Source: Zea mays (Eukaryota; Streptophyta; Magnoliopsida; Poales; Poaceae). Taken from it: a stretch of 64,000 bases of DNA. Positions 9,461 through 20,917 of this stretch are shown in pieces. The notes below the pieces were generated by a model. The model saw nothing but the letters and a program-made list of their open reading frames with translations. It searched no databases and was not told the DNA's origin. Location of the stretch: NCBI RefSeq assembly GCF_902167145.1, contig NC_050099.1, positions 238,154,588 to 238,218,587 on the forward strand, written 5' to 3'. A program made the translations under genes and the position numbers. Within the stretch, counting starts at the first letter, position 1, and every line of letters begins with the position of its first letter.

Positions 9461-12400
9461 ATGGCGCCCAGGCGAAAGGCCTCGAGTTCATCCGCTGCGG
9501 TGATTCCCCCTATCGACCCCAACATCCAGTTGCCTTTTGCAGGTAACCATATGTCTGTTGTCTCTGAGCCCGACCTTCTCCATCTTGTGTCCATCGGGGT
9601 CCTTCCTCCGAAGGAGCTCTGTTCTTGGCGGATTTGCCACGGGGTCACTGTTCCAACAGAGGATACCCACAAATCCGTGATTTATGTTCCTTTTCTTCTC
9701 CGCGGTCTCGCTCTTCCTATTTCTCCCTTTTTCCACGGTCTCCTTGATTTCTATCGCCTTAATTTGACCCATCTGAATCCCAATTCCATTCTGCAAATTT
9801 CCATTTACGTTCATTTATGCGAAGCTTTTCTTGGCGTCCTGCCACATTTTGGACTGTGGAAGTACTTGTATCACTGTCGCCCTAGGATGTCCGGGGGGCA
9901 GCATCAGCTGGTGGGGGGTGCGAGTTTGGAGACGCGCCGTGGGAGAAAGACTGACTATCTTGAAATCCCGCTCAAGGATAGTATCAAGGGATGGCGCTTG
10001 GAGTGGTTTATTATTGAGAACCACGAAAATTCTCTCCCCCACGGTCAGGGAGACAGCCAGATGTTCGCACTCCGAGTTGGACCGAGTCCCCCACGGATCA
10101 GGAGGTGGCTGAGGCAGGGGCTTTGCTGGCTGAAGTTGGACTGATGAAGGAGAGGGGTCTGACTGCAGAGGCTATGGTTGCTGATTTTGTCTTCAAGAAC
10201 ATTCAGCCGTTGAAGGACAGGGCATACCCGGCTTATCTGTACCGAGGTCTAGCTGACTCAACCCGGGTCACCAACAGAAGAATTCCCGCTGTAGACTTGG
10301 TGAACCGGCTTGAAATGATTCTTAGAGGCAAGGTATCAAATGTTGGTGCCCCTGTGGCATACTCGGCCTAGAACCTGCCTCCTTCCAAGGCCTTTACTTA
10401 TTTTGTGTCGAATCCACCTGTTGCTGATGGCGGTTTGGGCCTTAGAGTGCGACCCTCTGCCGAAGAAGTCAGTGCTTTGGTTGCTTCGCTTGGAGAAATT
10501 CCTGATGACGAACAGCAGGTCCACTTTGAGGTGCCTTTGGATCCTAGTGATGCAGAGATAAGTGCTATGCTTGATATGCTGGCCGAGGACTCTTCTGATG
10601 CTGCTCCTGCTGGGACATTGGTGGTGGCGCCTCTCCCGAAAGCTGGTACATCCTCGGATATTCAGAGACCTGTCAGTGTTCGCCCGAAACGCCCTTGCCG
10701 AGCCAATCAACTTGATTCTCCTGCTGATGAGCAGAAAAAGAAAAAGAGACGTCTTCGGCGAGTATCTAGTTTGGATCGGGACGTTGGTCCTTCGGTTCTT
10801 GCTGCTGAGGAAGTGCCTGTGCCTGAATTTACTGACGCTGACCCCAATGGGTGTGATCCATCTGTCGCTGATCCCAATGGGTGTGCTCCATCTGCCGCTG
10901 ATCCCAATGGGGGTGCTGTCTGTGTTGGTGATGAAAACGACGGGGAGGAAGAAGATGAAGTCCCTTTGACTCGGAAGAACAGTCGGCAATATGTAGCCAG
11001 TGGGGAAAGTAGTGGAGTCCCTTCTCCTGCTCTGTCTGCCCTTATTGGTCTACAAGAATTGTATCTGGCGAACTTTGATCAGACTCTTGAAGATATGGTT
11101 CCAGAGGATCTATTATCAGAGCCAGCGGATGGTGACGCGGTGGATGTTTGTGCTGATGTGTTCGATGTCGGGTTGGGGTCATCCCGGGCAGCGTCCCGCG
11201 CCTCATCGACCTTGGAGCGCGGTCTTGAGGGTCAGGGAACTGACTTGGATCGTCTTGCTCCCATGGAAGTAGCTGTGGGACCTTCAGCCTTAGAGGCGGC
11301 TACCGCAGAGAACTTGGGCCTCGAGTATGGTGTTGGCACTTACCCAGCCCCCGAGGGTATTGCCGGGGATGATTCGGCTCGGGTGGGAAGCGCAAGCCAC
11401 GGCCCAGCTCCCGAGGGTGTCCGAGCGGGGTCTCCCTCTTGTACTTCCATGGATGTTCACGCAGGATCTCCTCCACACTCTGGTTGCATGGTGGTAGCCC
11501 AAGCTTTGGGTCAGGGAGTCTCTTTAGAGGCTAGCGTTCCTGCCGACCGAGTTTTGGGCTCTGCTGATGACACTGAATTGGTTCCTGCCGATTCATTGCA
11601 AGCTGCCCCGGATGGTGACCCTGCGCCAAGCCGTCAATTGATTTCTCATGATTTTGGAATCCCCTCATTCTTCTCCAACCTCCAGGTACTATGCTCTATT
11701 CTAGTCTGATTTTAGCACCTGACGAACTGCTGTCTTTGCACTCATCTGCTCTCAATATCAGGCATTGGTGGACGAGATGGCTAGTCAGCTGAAGTTACAG
11801 GGTGCTTCTGTTCCAGGAAGAGCTTCGTCTCTGGCACGTTGGAATCCGGTGTTGCTTCAACAGCGTGTCTCTGACTTAGAGGCGACGAATGCTGGTTGGT
11901 GCTTTTCTGCTTCCCTTCGACTACCTTATTAAATTGCTTCTCAATTTGACCCTTTTGCTTGATTGTTTCTCGCTAGATATGGCTCGGCAGTTTTCTGTTC
12001 TTGAAGAGAAACATTCTCAAAGTCAGGCCGAACTGGTCCGGCGGTGCTCCGATTTTGAGGAAAAGTATTCCCAAAGCCGGACTGAGCTGACCCAGGCCAC
12101 TGCTGCTCTGAATGACGCTAACACGCTGAACTCTACTCTTCGCGCTCAGCTTGATTCTGAAAAGGTGACTTATGAAACTGTGCCTTGTATTGATGTGTTC
12201 TTATTGCTTGCTTGATGTTTGAAGGAGCTGATTCTTGTTTGCAGGAAGAAAAACGTGCCCTTGTTGCTTCTCGCGACAATCTTGACACACTATATCGTGA
12301 TTCTAGCAACTCGTTGACCATCCTGGAGAGGAGTCATCGCTTCACCATGGAGGAGTTAGACAATCATCACTGTAAGCTGCAGGAATCCACGGATGACGTG

Positions 12401-12706
12401 ATCCGTCTCAGGCAGTTGATATCGGCTAAGGATGCTGCTATCAAAGAACTGCGTGCTTCCAAGAAGTCCATCGCCCAGGAGCTAGAGACCGCTCAGTTGG
12501 CTGTCAAAGTTGCTGAAGAAACTTCCGTTACTCTGAGGGCCCAGCGCGACAGAGCCATGGATAAAGCCATTCGCGCGGGGCGGATCTTGATGAGGAGACC
12601 TGGCGTGGTTGTTCCCGACGATATAAGGGCTGATGTGAACGCTGCTCCTGATTCCTCAAGTCGCCCTTCTTCGTCGGTTGCTCCTGAGAAAGATGTTGCA
12701 AAATAG
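9461..12706 (+). pseudogene. Antisense Transposase_28 (gypsy-type) gene of element A, spliced, broken
   Basis: The start is ATG at 9461 (MAPRRKASSSS). Residues from about 60 to 190 resemble the 'putative gypsy type transposon' domain (Pfam Transposase_28): VPFLLRGLALPISPFFHGLLD, then NPNSILQISIYVHLCEAFLG. The inferred exons are 9461-11685, 11762-11894, 11977-12164 and 12245-12706. Every junction has GT and AG, and the phases match. Exon 1 is one base short of keeping frame: a base appears to be lost in the C run at 10036-10040. An in-frame TAG stands at 10369-10371. Exons 3 and 4 encode a Glu/Ser/Leu-rich probable coiled coil. Three copies of an ADPNGC-type 10-residue repeat lie near 10840-10920. 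The function of this family is unknown to me; it is not a DDE transposase. Confidence 0.75.
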
Positions 12707-12889
12707 AGAAATATTGCGTGCTTTGAGCGCGCGGTTATCATGATCGGATATTTGTTAGAGGACACCAGTTCGGCATTTGAATGCTACTATTACTCTCCTA
12801 TTGTTTTAGAATTCAGCAGTACGTAAATTTGCAGGAGTAAAATGTTGTGTGATGATTTTGAAACTTATTTACGGGATATAGAGGTCACC

Positions 12890-13613
12890 CCTATATGAGT
12901 AATCGTAAGCATGTGAAATCGCCTTAATTCGTTGCTGACTTAAATCGATTGCTTTCGTTAGTAGGGCATAGTAGTAGTCCCAAGTTAAGTAAGCGCGAGC
13001 ATGTTGCACCGTCTTGAGTCGTTGCCAACTTAAGCTGATTGCTCCGTTAGCAGGCATAGTGGTCACCCCGAGTTAAGTAAGCGCGAGCATGTTGCACCGT
13101 CTTGAGTCGTTGCCGAATTAAGTCGATTGCTCCGTTAGCAGGGCATAGTGGTCACCCCGAGTTGAGTAAGCGCGAGCATGTTGCACCGTCTTGAGTCGTT
13201 GCCGACTTAAGCCGATTGCTCCGTTAGCAGGGCATAGTGGTCACCCCGAGTTAAGTAAGCGCGAGCATGTTGCACCGTCTTGAGTCGTTACCGACTTAAG
13301 CCGATTGCTCCGTTAGCAGGGCATAGTGGTCACCCCGAGTTAAGTAAGCGCGAGCATGTTGCACCGTCTTGAGTCATTACCGACTTAAGCCGATTGCTCC
13401 GTTAGCAGGGCATAGTGGTCACCCCGAGTTAAGTAAGCGCGAGCATGTTGCACCGTCTTGAGTCGTTACCGACTTAAGCCGATTGCTCCGTTAGCAGGGC
13501 ATAGTGGTCACCCCGAGTTAAGTAAGTGTGAGCATGTTGCACTGTCTTGAGTCGTTGCCGACTTAAGCCGATTGCTCCGTTAGCAGGGCATAGTGGTCAC
13601 CCCGAGTTAAATA
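12890..13613 (+). repeat. 89-bp tandem repeat in element A
   Basis: Seven good copies of an 89-base unit, marked by gagcatgttgcaccgtcttg at 12998, 13085, 13174, 13263, 13352, 13441 and 13530, preceded by one divergent copy. It fills the gap between the 3' end of the antisense gene (12706) and the 3' end of pol (13725), the point where the two coding directions converge. Confidence 0.95.
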
Positions 13614-13724
13614 AGAATGCAGGTCAATCATGAACAAGCTGAGTATTCTTGAAGCCTTTTTTATTGATGACATATCTCCCATTTTACAGAGTACATTGTC
13701 GTCCCGATAGCTTTTGAAATACAG

Positions 13725-16700
13725 TTAGGGATAAAACTTCCTGAGGTGTTCTATATTCTAGGAGTTCCCAATTTCTGTGCCGTCCATTTGAGTGAGACGA
13801 TACGATCCCGGCCGAGTGACTTCTACTACTATGAATGGTCCTTCCCATAGGGGTGACAACTTGTGTCGTCCCTCCCCCACTAGAATTCGGCGGAGGACGA
13901 GATCTCCCGCTGCAAAGGATCGTCGTCGCACGGCCTTGTCGTGATAGCATCTCAGAGTTTGCTGGTATCGCGCTGATTGAATTACTGCGTTCAGCCGTTC
14001 TTCTTCGAGTACATCAATGTCCTCCAGCCTAGTAGCTTCGGCTTCTGCTATGCTTTCGAAGACCAACCTTGGCGCCCCAAACTTGAGATCAGCGAGTAAT
14101 ACTGCCTCTGACCCATAGACCATGAAGAAAGGAGTGTTTCCATGCAGAGCTCGGCTAGGTTGGGTTCTTAGGCTCCAAACGACATAGGGCAACTCCCTTA
14201 TCCATTTTCCTACGAACTTTTCATTTTTATCGAAGACCTTTTTCCTGAGTGCTTCTAAGATCATCCCGTTAGCTCGTTCAACCTGCCCGTTGGCTCTTGG
14301 GTGTGCTACCGAAGCGTACTTGATCTGAATGTTCTTTTGCTCACAGAAATCGAAGAACTCTGAACTTGTGAAGTTGGATCCCAGGTCAGTTATGATACTG
14401 TTCGGTATTCCGAATCTGAATATTATGTCTTGTATGAATTCCACAGCCTTAGCTGAGGTTAAAGAAGCAATGGGTTTGAACTCTATCCATTTAGTGAATT
14501 TGTCGATTGCTACCAGTACATGAGTGTATCCTCCTTAAGCTTTCTTGAAAGGTCCAATCATATCCAGTCCCCAGCATGCGAATGGCCAAGTTACTGGTAT
14601 GGTATGCAGTTGCTGTGCTGGTAGATGTTGTTGCTTTGACAAGTACTGGCAAGCTTCGCACCTCTGAACTAACTCGGCTGCATCACTTTTCGCCGTCGGC
14701 CAATAGAATCCCGACCTGAAGACCTTCCCGACTAGTGTTCGGGATGCTGCGTGTATTCCACATTGTCCAGCATGGACCTCATCTAGGAGTCGCTTCCCAG
14801 TAGATGAGATGATGCATTTCATGAGGACGCCTGATGCACCCCTTCTGTATAGTGTCTCCCCAATGAGTGTGTAGTGAGCTATTTGTCTAGCGATGCGCTC
14901 GGCTGCATTTTTGTCGTCTGGTTCCTCTTCATTTTTTATATATCTGATGATCGGCCTTCTCCAGTCATCAGAGTCTGACTCTGGTTGATTCACAATATTA
15001 CACTCTTCTGCCTGATCCATTGAGATGCTTGGCTGTGGTATTTCTTGTACAAAGACTCCAGGTGGGACCTGAGTTCGACTGGATCCTAGCTTGGACAATA
15101 CATCGGCTGCCGTGTTTCGATCTCTTTCTATGTGATGAAATTCCAGACCTTCAAATTTATCTTCTAGTTTTCGGAAGGCGGTGCAGTACTTTCCCATTGA
15201 ATCGCTCGAACAGTCTCATTCTTTGTTTATCTGGCTTATGACTACCAAAGAATCTCCATATACCATCAGTCTCTTGATGCCTAGTGATATAGCAATGTTC
15301 AGTCCATGAATTAGAGCTTCATACTCGGCTGCGTTGTTAGAGGCTGGAAATAGCAACTGGAGGGCATATTTGAGGTGCTCGCCTCCAGGTGCGGTGAAGA
15401 GAATTCCCGCGCCTGCTCCCTGCAGCTTCAGCGAGCCATCAAAATACATTCGCCATACTTCTGCAGTTTCTGGGTTATCTGGTACTTGTTGTTCAGTCCA
15501 TTTTGATACGAAGTCAACCAACGCTTGAGTTTTGATGGCAGTGCGAGGTCGAAATTCGATGTCATGAGATCCCAGTTCACAGGCCCACTTGGCTATTCGG
15601 CCAATGACTTCCTTGTTGTGAAGAATATCCCCTATCGGAAAACCAGTGACTACCATGACTTTGTGGTCGTCAAAGTAGTGACGTAGCTTGCGGGCAGTTA
15701 GAAGTACTGCATATAATAGCTTCTGAACTTGAGGATACTTTTTCTTTGAGGGACCCAGGACTTCACTGATGAAATAAACAGGATGTTGCACTGGGTAGGC
15801 ATGTCCTTCTTCGGCTCGCTCGACTACCAACGCGGTGCTTACCATGTGAGTCGTGCAAGAGATATACAGCAGCAAGTCTTCAGCTGGTTGAGTTGACGTG
15901 GCTCGCCGTGGCGGCTTCAGCACTGGTGGTGTCGTCAAGAATTTTTTCAGTGCATCTAGGGCTTCCTGTGCCTCTGAAGTCCACTGAAACTTATCCACTT
16001 TCTTGAGTAGTTTGTAAAATGGTAAACCTTTTTCTCCTAGCCTAGATATGAATCTGCTCAGGGTTGCCATACATCCGGTAAGTCTCTGAACTTTCTTTTG
16101 TGATCGTGGTGCCTCCATTTTCATGATAGCTTCAATCTTATCCGGATTAGCTTCAATTCCCCGATGGCTGACAATAAATCCGAGTAGCTTTCCTGCTGGT
16201 ACCCCAAAGACACATTTTTCGGGATTAAGCTTCCATCGATATCGCCGTAGACTGTTGAAAACCAGCTGTAAGTCTTCGATGAAGTTTTCCGAGTTCTCCG
16301 TTTTGATTACCACATCATCTACGTAGGCTTCCACACGCTTGCCCCAGTGATCGGCTAAGCATGTTTGAATGGCTCTCTGATAAGTCGCTCCAGCGTTTTT
16401 GAGGCCGAACGGCATGGAGGTATAACAGAAAGCACCGAACGGAGTGATGAACGCTGTTTTTTCCTTGTCTTTCTTTGCCAAGCTAATCTGATGATATCCA
16501 GAGTAGCAATCCAGGAAAGACAGCACAGAACATCCAGCGGTGGAATCTACCACTTGATCTATCCTAGGAAGCCCGAAGGGATCCTTTGGACAGTGTTTGT
16601 TGAGATCCGTATAGTCGACGCACATGCGCCAATCCACTTTATTCTTTTTGAGTACAAGAACAGGGTTGGCTAACCACTCGGGTTGTAACACCTCTCTAAT

Positions 16701-17897
16701 AAACCCCACCGCGACCAAGCGAGCCAGCTCAGCGCGGATGGCCTCTCTCTTGTTGGGCGTGAAGCGACGTAGTTTTTGCCGAATCGGCCTCGCCTGGGGG
16801 TAGACCTTCAGTTTGTGCTCGACCAGTTCTCTCAGGACTCCCGGCATATCCGCAGGTTGCCATGCGAATATGTCTCGGTTATCTTGCAGAAACTGGACGA
16901 GCGTGCCTTCCTATTTATCGTCCAGGCTGGAGCTGATGATGGCAGTCTTGTGCTCATCAGCGAACCCAAGGTTGATCCTTTTAGTTTCTTCAGTCGGCCG
17001 CATAGAGGTCGCGGCTTGAGCTTCATTTGCAGGGGCCGCAAGGTCTTCCTCAGGCTTAGAGTTTGCCTGCGTTGAAGAAGTCACCGACGGTTTGGTGGTG
17101 AGGGCCGCCTGGATGGCCACTCGGAAACACTCTGCGGCGCCTTGGAAGTCAGCGCGCACAGTTATGATTCCTTGTGGTCCTGGCATCTTCAATATCATGT
17201 ACGTGTAATGTGGAATGGCCATGAATTTTGCCAATCCCGGCCTCCCGATGATGGCGTTGTACCCGCAGTCGAAGTTCACCACTTCGAACCTCAGGAACTC
17301 GGTTCTGTAGTTCTCCGGAGTTCCGAAGGTGACGGGCATGTAGATGTGACCCAGCGGGTATTCCCCTTCGGTCGACACGATGCCGAAGAAAGGAGTGTCT
17401 GACTCGTGGAGCTCTTTGAGGTGAACTCCCAAGCCTTGGAGTGTCCGGGGGAAGGTGACGTTGATGCTGCTCCCCCCGTCCACTAAGACCTTCTTCACCC
17501 TGCTCTCTCGGATCACCGGATCGACGAGGAGCAGATATTTGCCTGGGTGGTCGAAGTTGAGCCATTGATCTGCCCGAGTGAAGGTGATCGGGTGCTCCGA
17601 CCATCGGTACGGAGCGGGAGGACCGGTGGTCGCCACCAATATCTGGCGATCGTTGAGCTTTTGTTGTCTTCTGTTCTCCTGCGATCCGTGTCCGCCGAAG
17701 ATGACGTTGACCTCCCCGTCAACGCGCGGGAAGGCTCCACCTCCTCCCTCCTCCTGTTGCTGGGGTTGTCGCGGTTCTCCTGGCCTCCCCGCGGCGGAGG
17801 AGGAGGTAGAGGTTGGAAGGGCCGGCCGTGTCCGATGGAGTGCTTGAAGTCCCTGCAGTTCCGAAGGGTGTGGCGCATGTCCTTGTGGTACGGGCAC
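13725..17897 (-). pseudogene. Element A pol: protease, RT, RNase H, integrase
   Basis: On the minus strand the order is: aspartic protease (VLVDGGSSIN, near 17480), reverse transcriptase with YVDD (near 16320), RNase H (a DGS block near 15435 and a second DS block near 15265), an HHCC-type zinc region (CEACQ near 14660) and an integrase core (TDLGSNF, HPRANGQVERANG). The C-terminal tail ends at TAA 13725-13727. The frame is shared throughout but interrupted by TAG 16911-16913, TGA 15216-15218, TAA 14535-14537 and TAG 13758-13760. At 15216 and 13758 the homologous residue is Trp, so both look like G-to-A changes. The first integrase aspartate is followed by Leu where Asn is usual. It cannot make a full polyprotein. 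Confidence 0.85.
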
Positions 17898-19755
17898 TGG
17901 GCGTCGAGGATGTCGTCCAGCGTGCGTTCGCCTCCGCGAGGTCCTCCCCGGGCGCGAGAGGCAGGTGGTCCGGCGGCGTGCACTTCTTCGCGAGGCCTCT
18001 TCTCCCAGCGTTTGTCGGGTTGCTGGTTCGTGTCACGTCGTGGCGCTGCCGGTGCGGGCTTCGCTCCTCCGATGAGGTCCTGAGCTCGCTCGTCAGCGGT
18101 GATGTAGAGGTCGGCTTCCCGGAACAGCTGCTCGGAGGTAGTCGGCGCCTTCTGCAATATAGCTCGGACGAAGGCCGAGTCATTGGATCCTCTGTAGAAG
18201 TCCTCGATCACGGCCGCCTCCGTGACCTCGGGGATACGATTTCTCATGGTCTGGAACCTTTTGAGGTACGACCGGAGAGTTTCGTCCCCTTGGCGCTTGA
18301 TGGATTTGAGGTCCCATGGTTGCGCTGGTTTGTCGGAGAGGGACTGAAAGTTGGCGGTGAAGCGTCGACTGAAGTTGCTCCAGTCGTCGATGCAGTGTTG
18401 GGGTAGATGTCGCAGCCATTGCAGCGCGTCTTGCCCGAGGACAATGGGTAAGTATGCGGTCATCACGTCCTCGGACGCCCCGGTAGCTCGAGTCACGGTG
18501 GTGTAGACGGCCAGCCAGCCTCCTGGATCCTGCTTAGGTTCATATTTGTCGACGTTGGACACCTTGAAGTTAGGGGGCCATTGAATGGCCCTAAGGCGTG
18601 GAGTAAGGGCAGACACTCCACACGTGTCTTCTTGTCGTCGGGGATGATGTCTGTCCCGGGGAGGGGAGTAGTTGTTGGGGTTCCTCGACCGTCCCCGGGT
18701 AGTACCTCCAGTCGAGGCCGTTGTCGACTCAGTTCTGGTGGCCTGACTCCGAGCCGGGGTGCCATGATCCCTGTCGTACTCCTCCCGGCGGAGGATCTCG
18801 TTCTCATGCCGTCGTTCACGCGAAGCATTGATGGAGCTTCGCGCGTCCCGGCGACTGTTGATGGTGTGTCGTAGATCGTTCGGCGGGTGAGCGAGAGGTA
18901 GAAGATGGTTGCTGCCTGGGTGAACAGTCGTCGATAGCCCTCGGCGTCGGGAGTCCGAGGGAGTCCATCAGCTATTCGAGCTAGTACCCCTCCAACTTCA
19001 CTCGGCGTGTTCATGGCTCGGGCGAAGTCAGGATTCAGGTTGCGCCCGAAGAGTGGATTTTCCCGACGTTGCCTTGCCTCCTGCTCAGCTTGTTCCTGAG
19101 CTCGTTGGCGATCACGTCGTCGGGAGTTCCTTCGCTCTCTGAAAACGCGTTCCTCCGGACTTTCTCCTATCTCTGAGACCTCGCCTCGCGAGACAGGCTG
19201 CTCTGGATCCTGCTCTCCGGCCTCGTGATGTCGCCGAACGTTTCAGCGCCAGTTCCTCCGTCGACGGGATTCCCGCTGAGGTGGTTCTTCTCCGGGTGCG
19301 GTCGGCTCGTCGTTGGAGACGGGGGGCGACTCCACTCTCCCGATTAAAAGAACGTCGGGGTAGAATGGTGTGGCTGTCGTGGCGATCTTCTTTCCGTTCT
19401 CCTTTGAGGGCAGAGGCACGAAAAGAACAACTTGCTTCCTCCCGGTTTTGTTTGTCTCTTTCTTCCTTGCGATTTGTGTCCATTCTTTCGTCGAGGAAGT
19501 AGACAGCGGAGTTATCCGGGTCAGTGGGCCCTCGGCCCCTGGCTTGCTGAAGGTGATCTTTTTTCGGAGCGCGGGAGGTTGCGCTTTTTCCTTCTTTACT
19601 CCGATATTCTCGGAGTATGTTGGAGGGGACTTCTTCTTTGGCAGATCTGCGATGCGGTGTAGAGTTCCCTCTTCATCTGCTACGGATGAGATAGTTCCGA
19701 AGCAGAATACAGATCCGGGACGGAGGGTGATCCTGCGGTGGAAGGTGACGGCCAT
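17830..19755 (-). pseudogene. Element A gag
   Basis: The likely start is ATG 19755 (MAVTFHRR), about 46 bases inside the 5' LTR end. The frame is stopped by TGA at 19243-19245 and then continues to about 18500. The capsid-like retrotransposon gag domain (WPPNFKV..VDKYEP, then DALQWLRHLP and FYRGS) is in another frame, 18616-17850, so a frameshift lies near 18650-18850. A second shift near 17830-17870 leads to the protease frame. A zinc-finger-like CPYHKDMRHTLRNC motif follows the capsid, then Arg/Pro-rich sequence. The family role is to form the particle that packages element RNA. Confidence 0.75.
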
Positions 19756-19801
19756 TGAGCTAGCTTAGATCGGCGACACACCCCCTACCTGGCATGCCAG
19801 C

Positions 19802-20431
19802 TGTCGGTGTTTTGGGTCCGACCGCACACCCGGGGTTGCCCCTCAAGGTGTTTTTAGGAGTAGGACGGTGTCGCCGACTGTAGCTAAATGGTTCGTGCCG
19901 GATGCACGAGGAACAATGGACAGTGTTTACAGGTTCGGGCCGCTTGGAGATGCGTAACACCCTACGTCCTGGTGAGAATGTTTTACGTGGTGGATTACAA
20001 GGGAGCTCTCTAACACTAGAGAATAGAGAGTTGGGGTGAATGGATGAGTGGTGAGATCGATCGTTCTGAAGGGGTGCCCCCTAGGCCTTATATATTCGAC
20101 CGTGAGGCAATACATGCGGATGAGATAACAAACTGCACCTAAGAGATAGTGAACTGATTGAGCCTATCTTCCTATAGTTCTGCCGACTTATCCTCGCCTG
20201 GTTCTGTTGTACGGGGCTCCAGCGCGGGAAAGTCGGGTCTTCTGTTGTGGTTGCTTGCTCAACGTTGTTGGGCCATCCGGGCTCGCACCGATCCGGCCTT
20301 ATGCCAATCTGCTTTACTGATCGTTCCTCTCCAGGCCCATGAAGGAGTGACCATACGATTTATTGGGCCCTTGGGCCTTTCGTGAGGTCTTTTATCCTTC
20401 CAGTGGACCCGGGGGATATCTGTCCCCCACA
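19802..20431 (-). repeat. Element A 5' LTR
   Basis: 630 bp, direct repeat of 6163-6792. On the minus strand it would start transcription from a TATATAAGG box near 20090. Immediately downstream (19801 and below) comes ctggcatgccaggtaggggg in reverse, the expected place of the primer-binding site. I could not assign a tRNA to it. Confidence 0.9.
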
Positions 20432-20436
20432 TCGGG

Positions 20437-20660
20437 GCAGATGCAAGATATTACAGAAAATAAGAGGACAAGAAACAATATCAATTGTGAAACGACAAGT
20501 ATGTAAAATCCGCAAACCTATGTCACTGTCGACTTGAACTTGTTCAATACAATGATAGTGTTTGTCCACAACAAGCCAATCAAGATCATTGGTGATATGG
20601 TCGCTGGCGATCAGTGTACAAGTTGGGGGTTCACCTTGTATGATGTAGATGTCATCCCCC
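20437..20660 (-). pseudogene. Copia remnant, protease region
   Basis: The minus-strand translation gives LIASDHITNDLDWL and LRILHTCRFTI...NILHLP, decayed forms of the copia protease neighbourhood (usually DTGATDHIT..., then NVLHVP). Element A lies between this piece and its continuation at 5836-6162. Confidence 0.55.
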
Positions 20661-20917
20661 ACCTCTAGCCCCCACCCCTCGCCACCAGCCCTAGCTCCCT
20701 AGTAGAGAGCTAAGCACCCCAAGCTAGACCCTAGCTCCTAGATCCTAGTCATCGCCCGCCCTACCCACAAGTGGTCAATCCTCAGCCATGGGTCCCTGCC
20801 TACCAGCCCTAGGTCCCCTTAGCTGTCCGCCCTGATCCCTCGCTTGTCCCCCTCACCCCCACCCCCACCCCCACCCCTAGCCATCGACCCTAGCTCCCCA
20901 ATAGAGAGCTGACCACC
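20661..20917 (+). repeat. About 195-bp tandem array, left part
   Basis: C-rich units carrying gagagctaa..ccccaagctag and ccctagctcctagatcctag. Copies start near 20704 and 20902. The array is split by element C and continues at 29992. Confidence 0.75.

Larger units (their letters stand above)
6163..20431 (-). mobile_element. Element A: Tat-like Ty3/gypsy LTR retrotransposon
   Basis: It is 14,269 bp long and bounded by two 630-bp direct repeats that start TGTCGGTG and end CCCCACA on the plus strand. The flanks are tcgag (6158-6162) and tcggg (20432-20436), a target duplication with one substitution. Gag, protease, reverse transcriptase, RNase H and integrase lie in that order on the minus strand, so the 5' LTR is the right one. 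A purine tract (GATCGGGGGCT in reverse) abuts the left LTR. Downstream of pol there are 6-7 kb of extra sequence with plus-strand (antisense) genes, a layout known in the Tat/Ogre/Grande group. By eye the LTRs differ at about 12 sites, nearly all transitions (about 1.9%). Confidence 0.9.

Noticed and set aside
12890..13613. Regular direct repeats that could suggest a CRISPR array
   Set aside because: Copies abut with no unique spacers, inside a plant retrotransposon.
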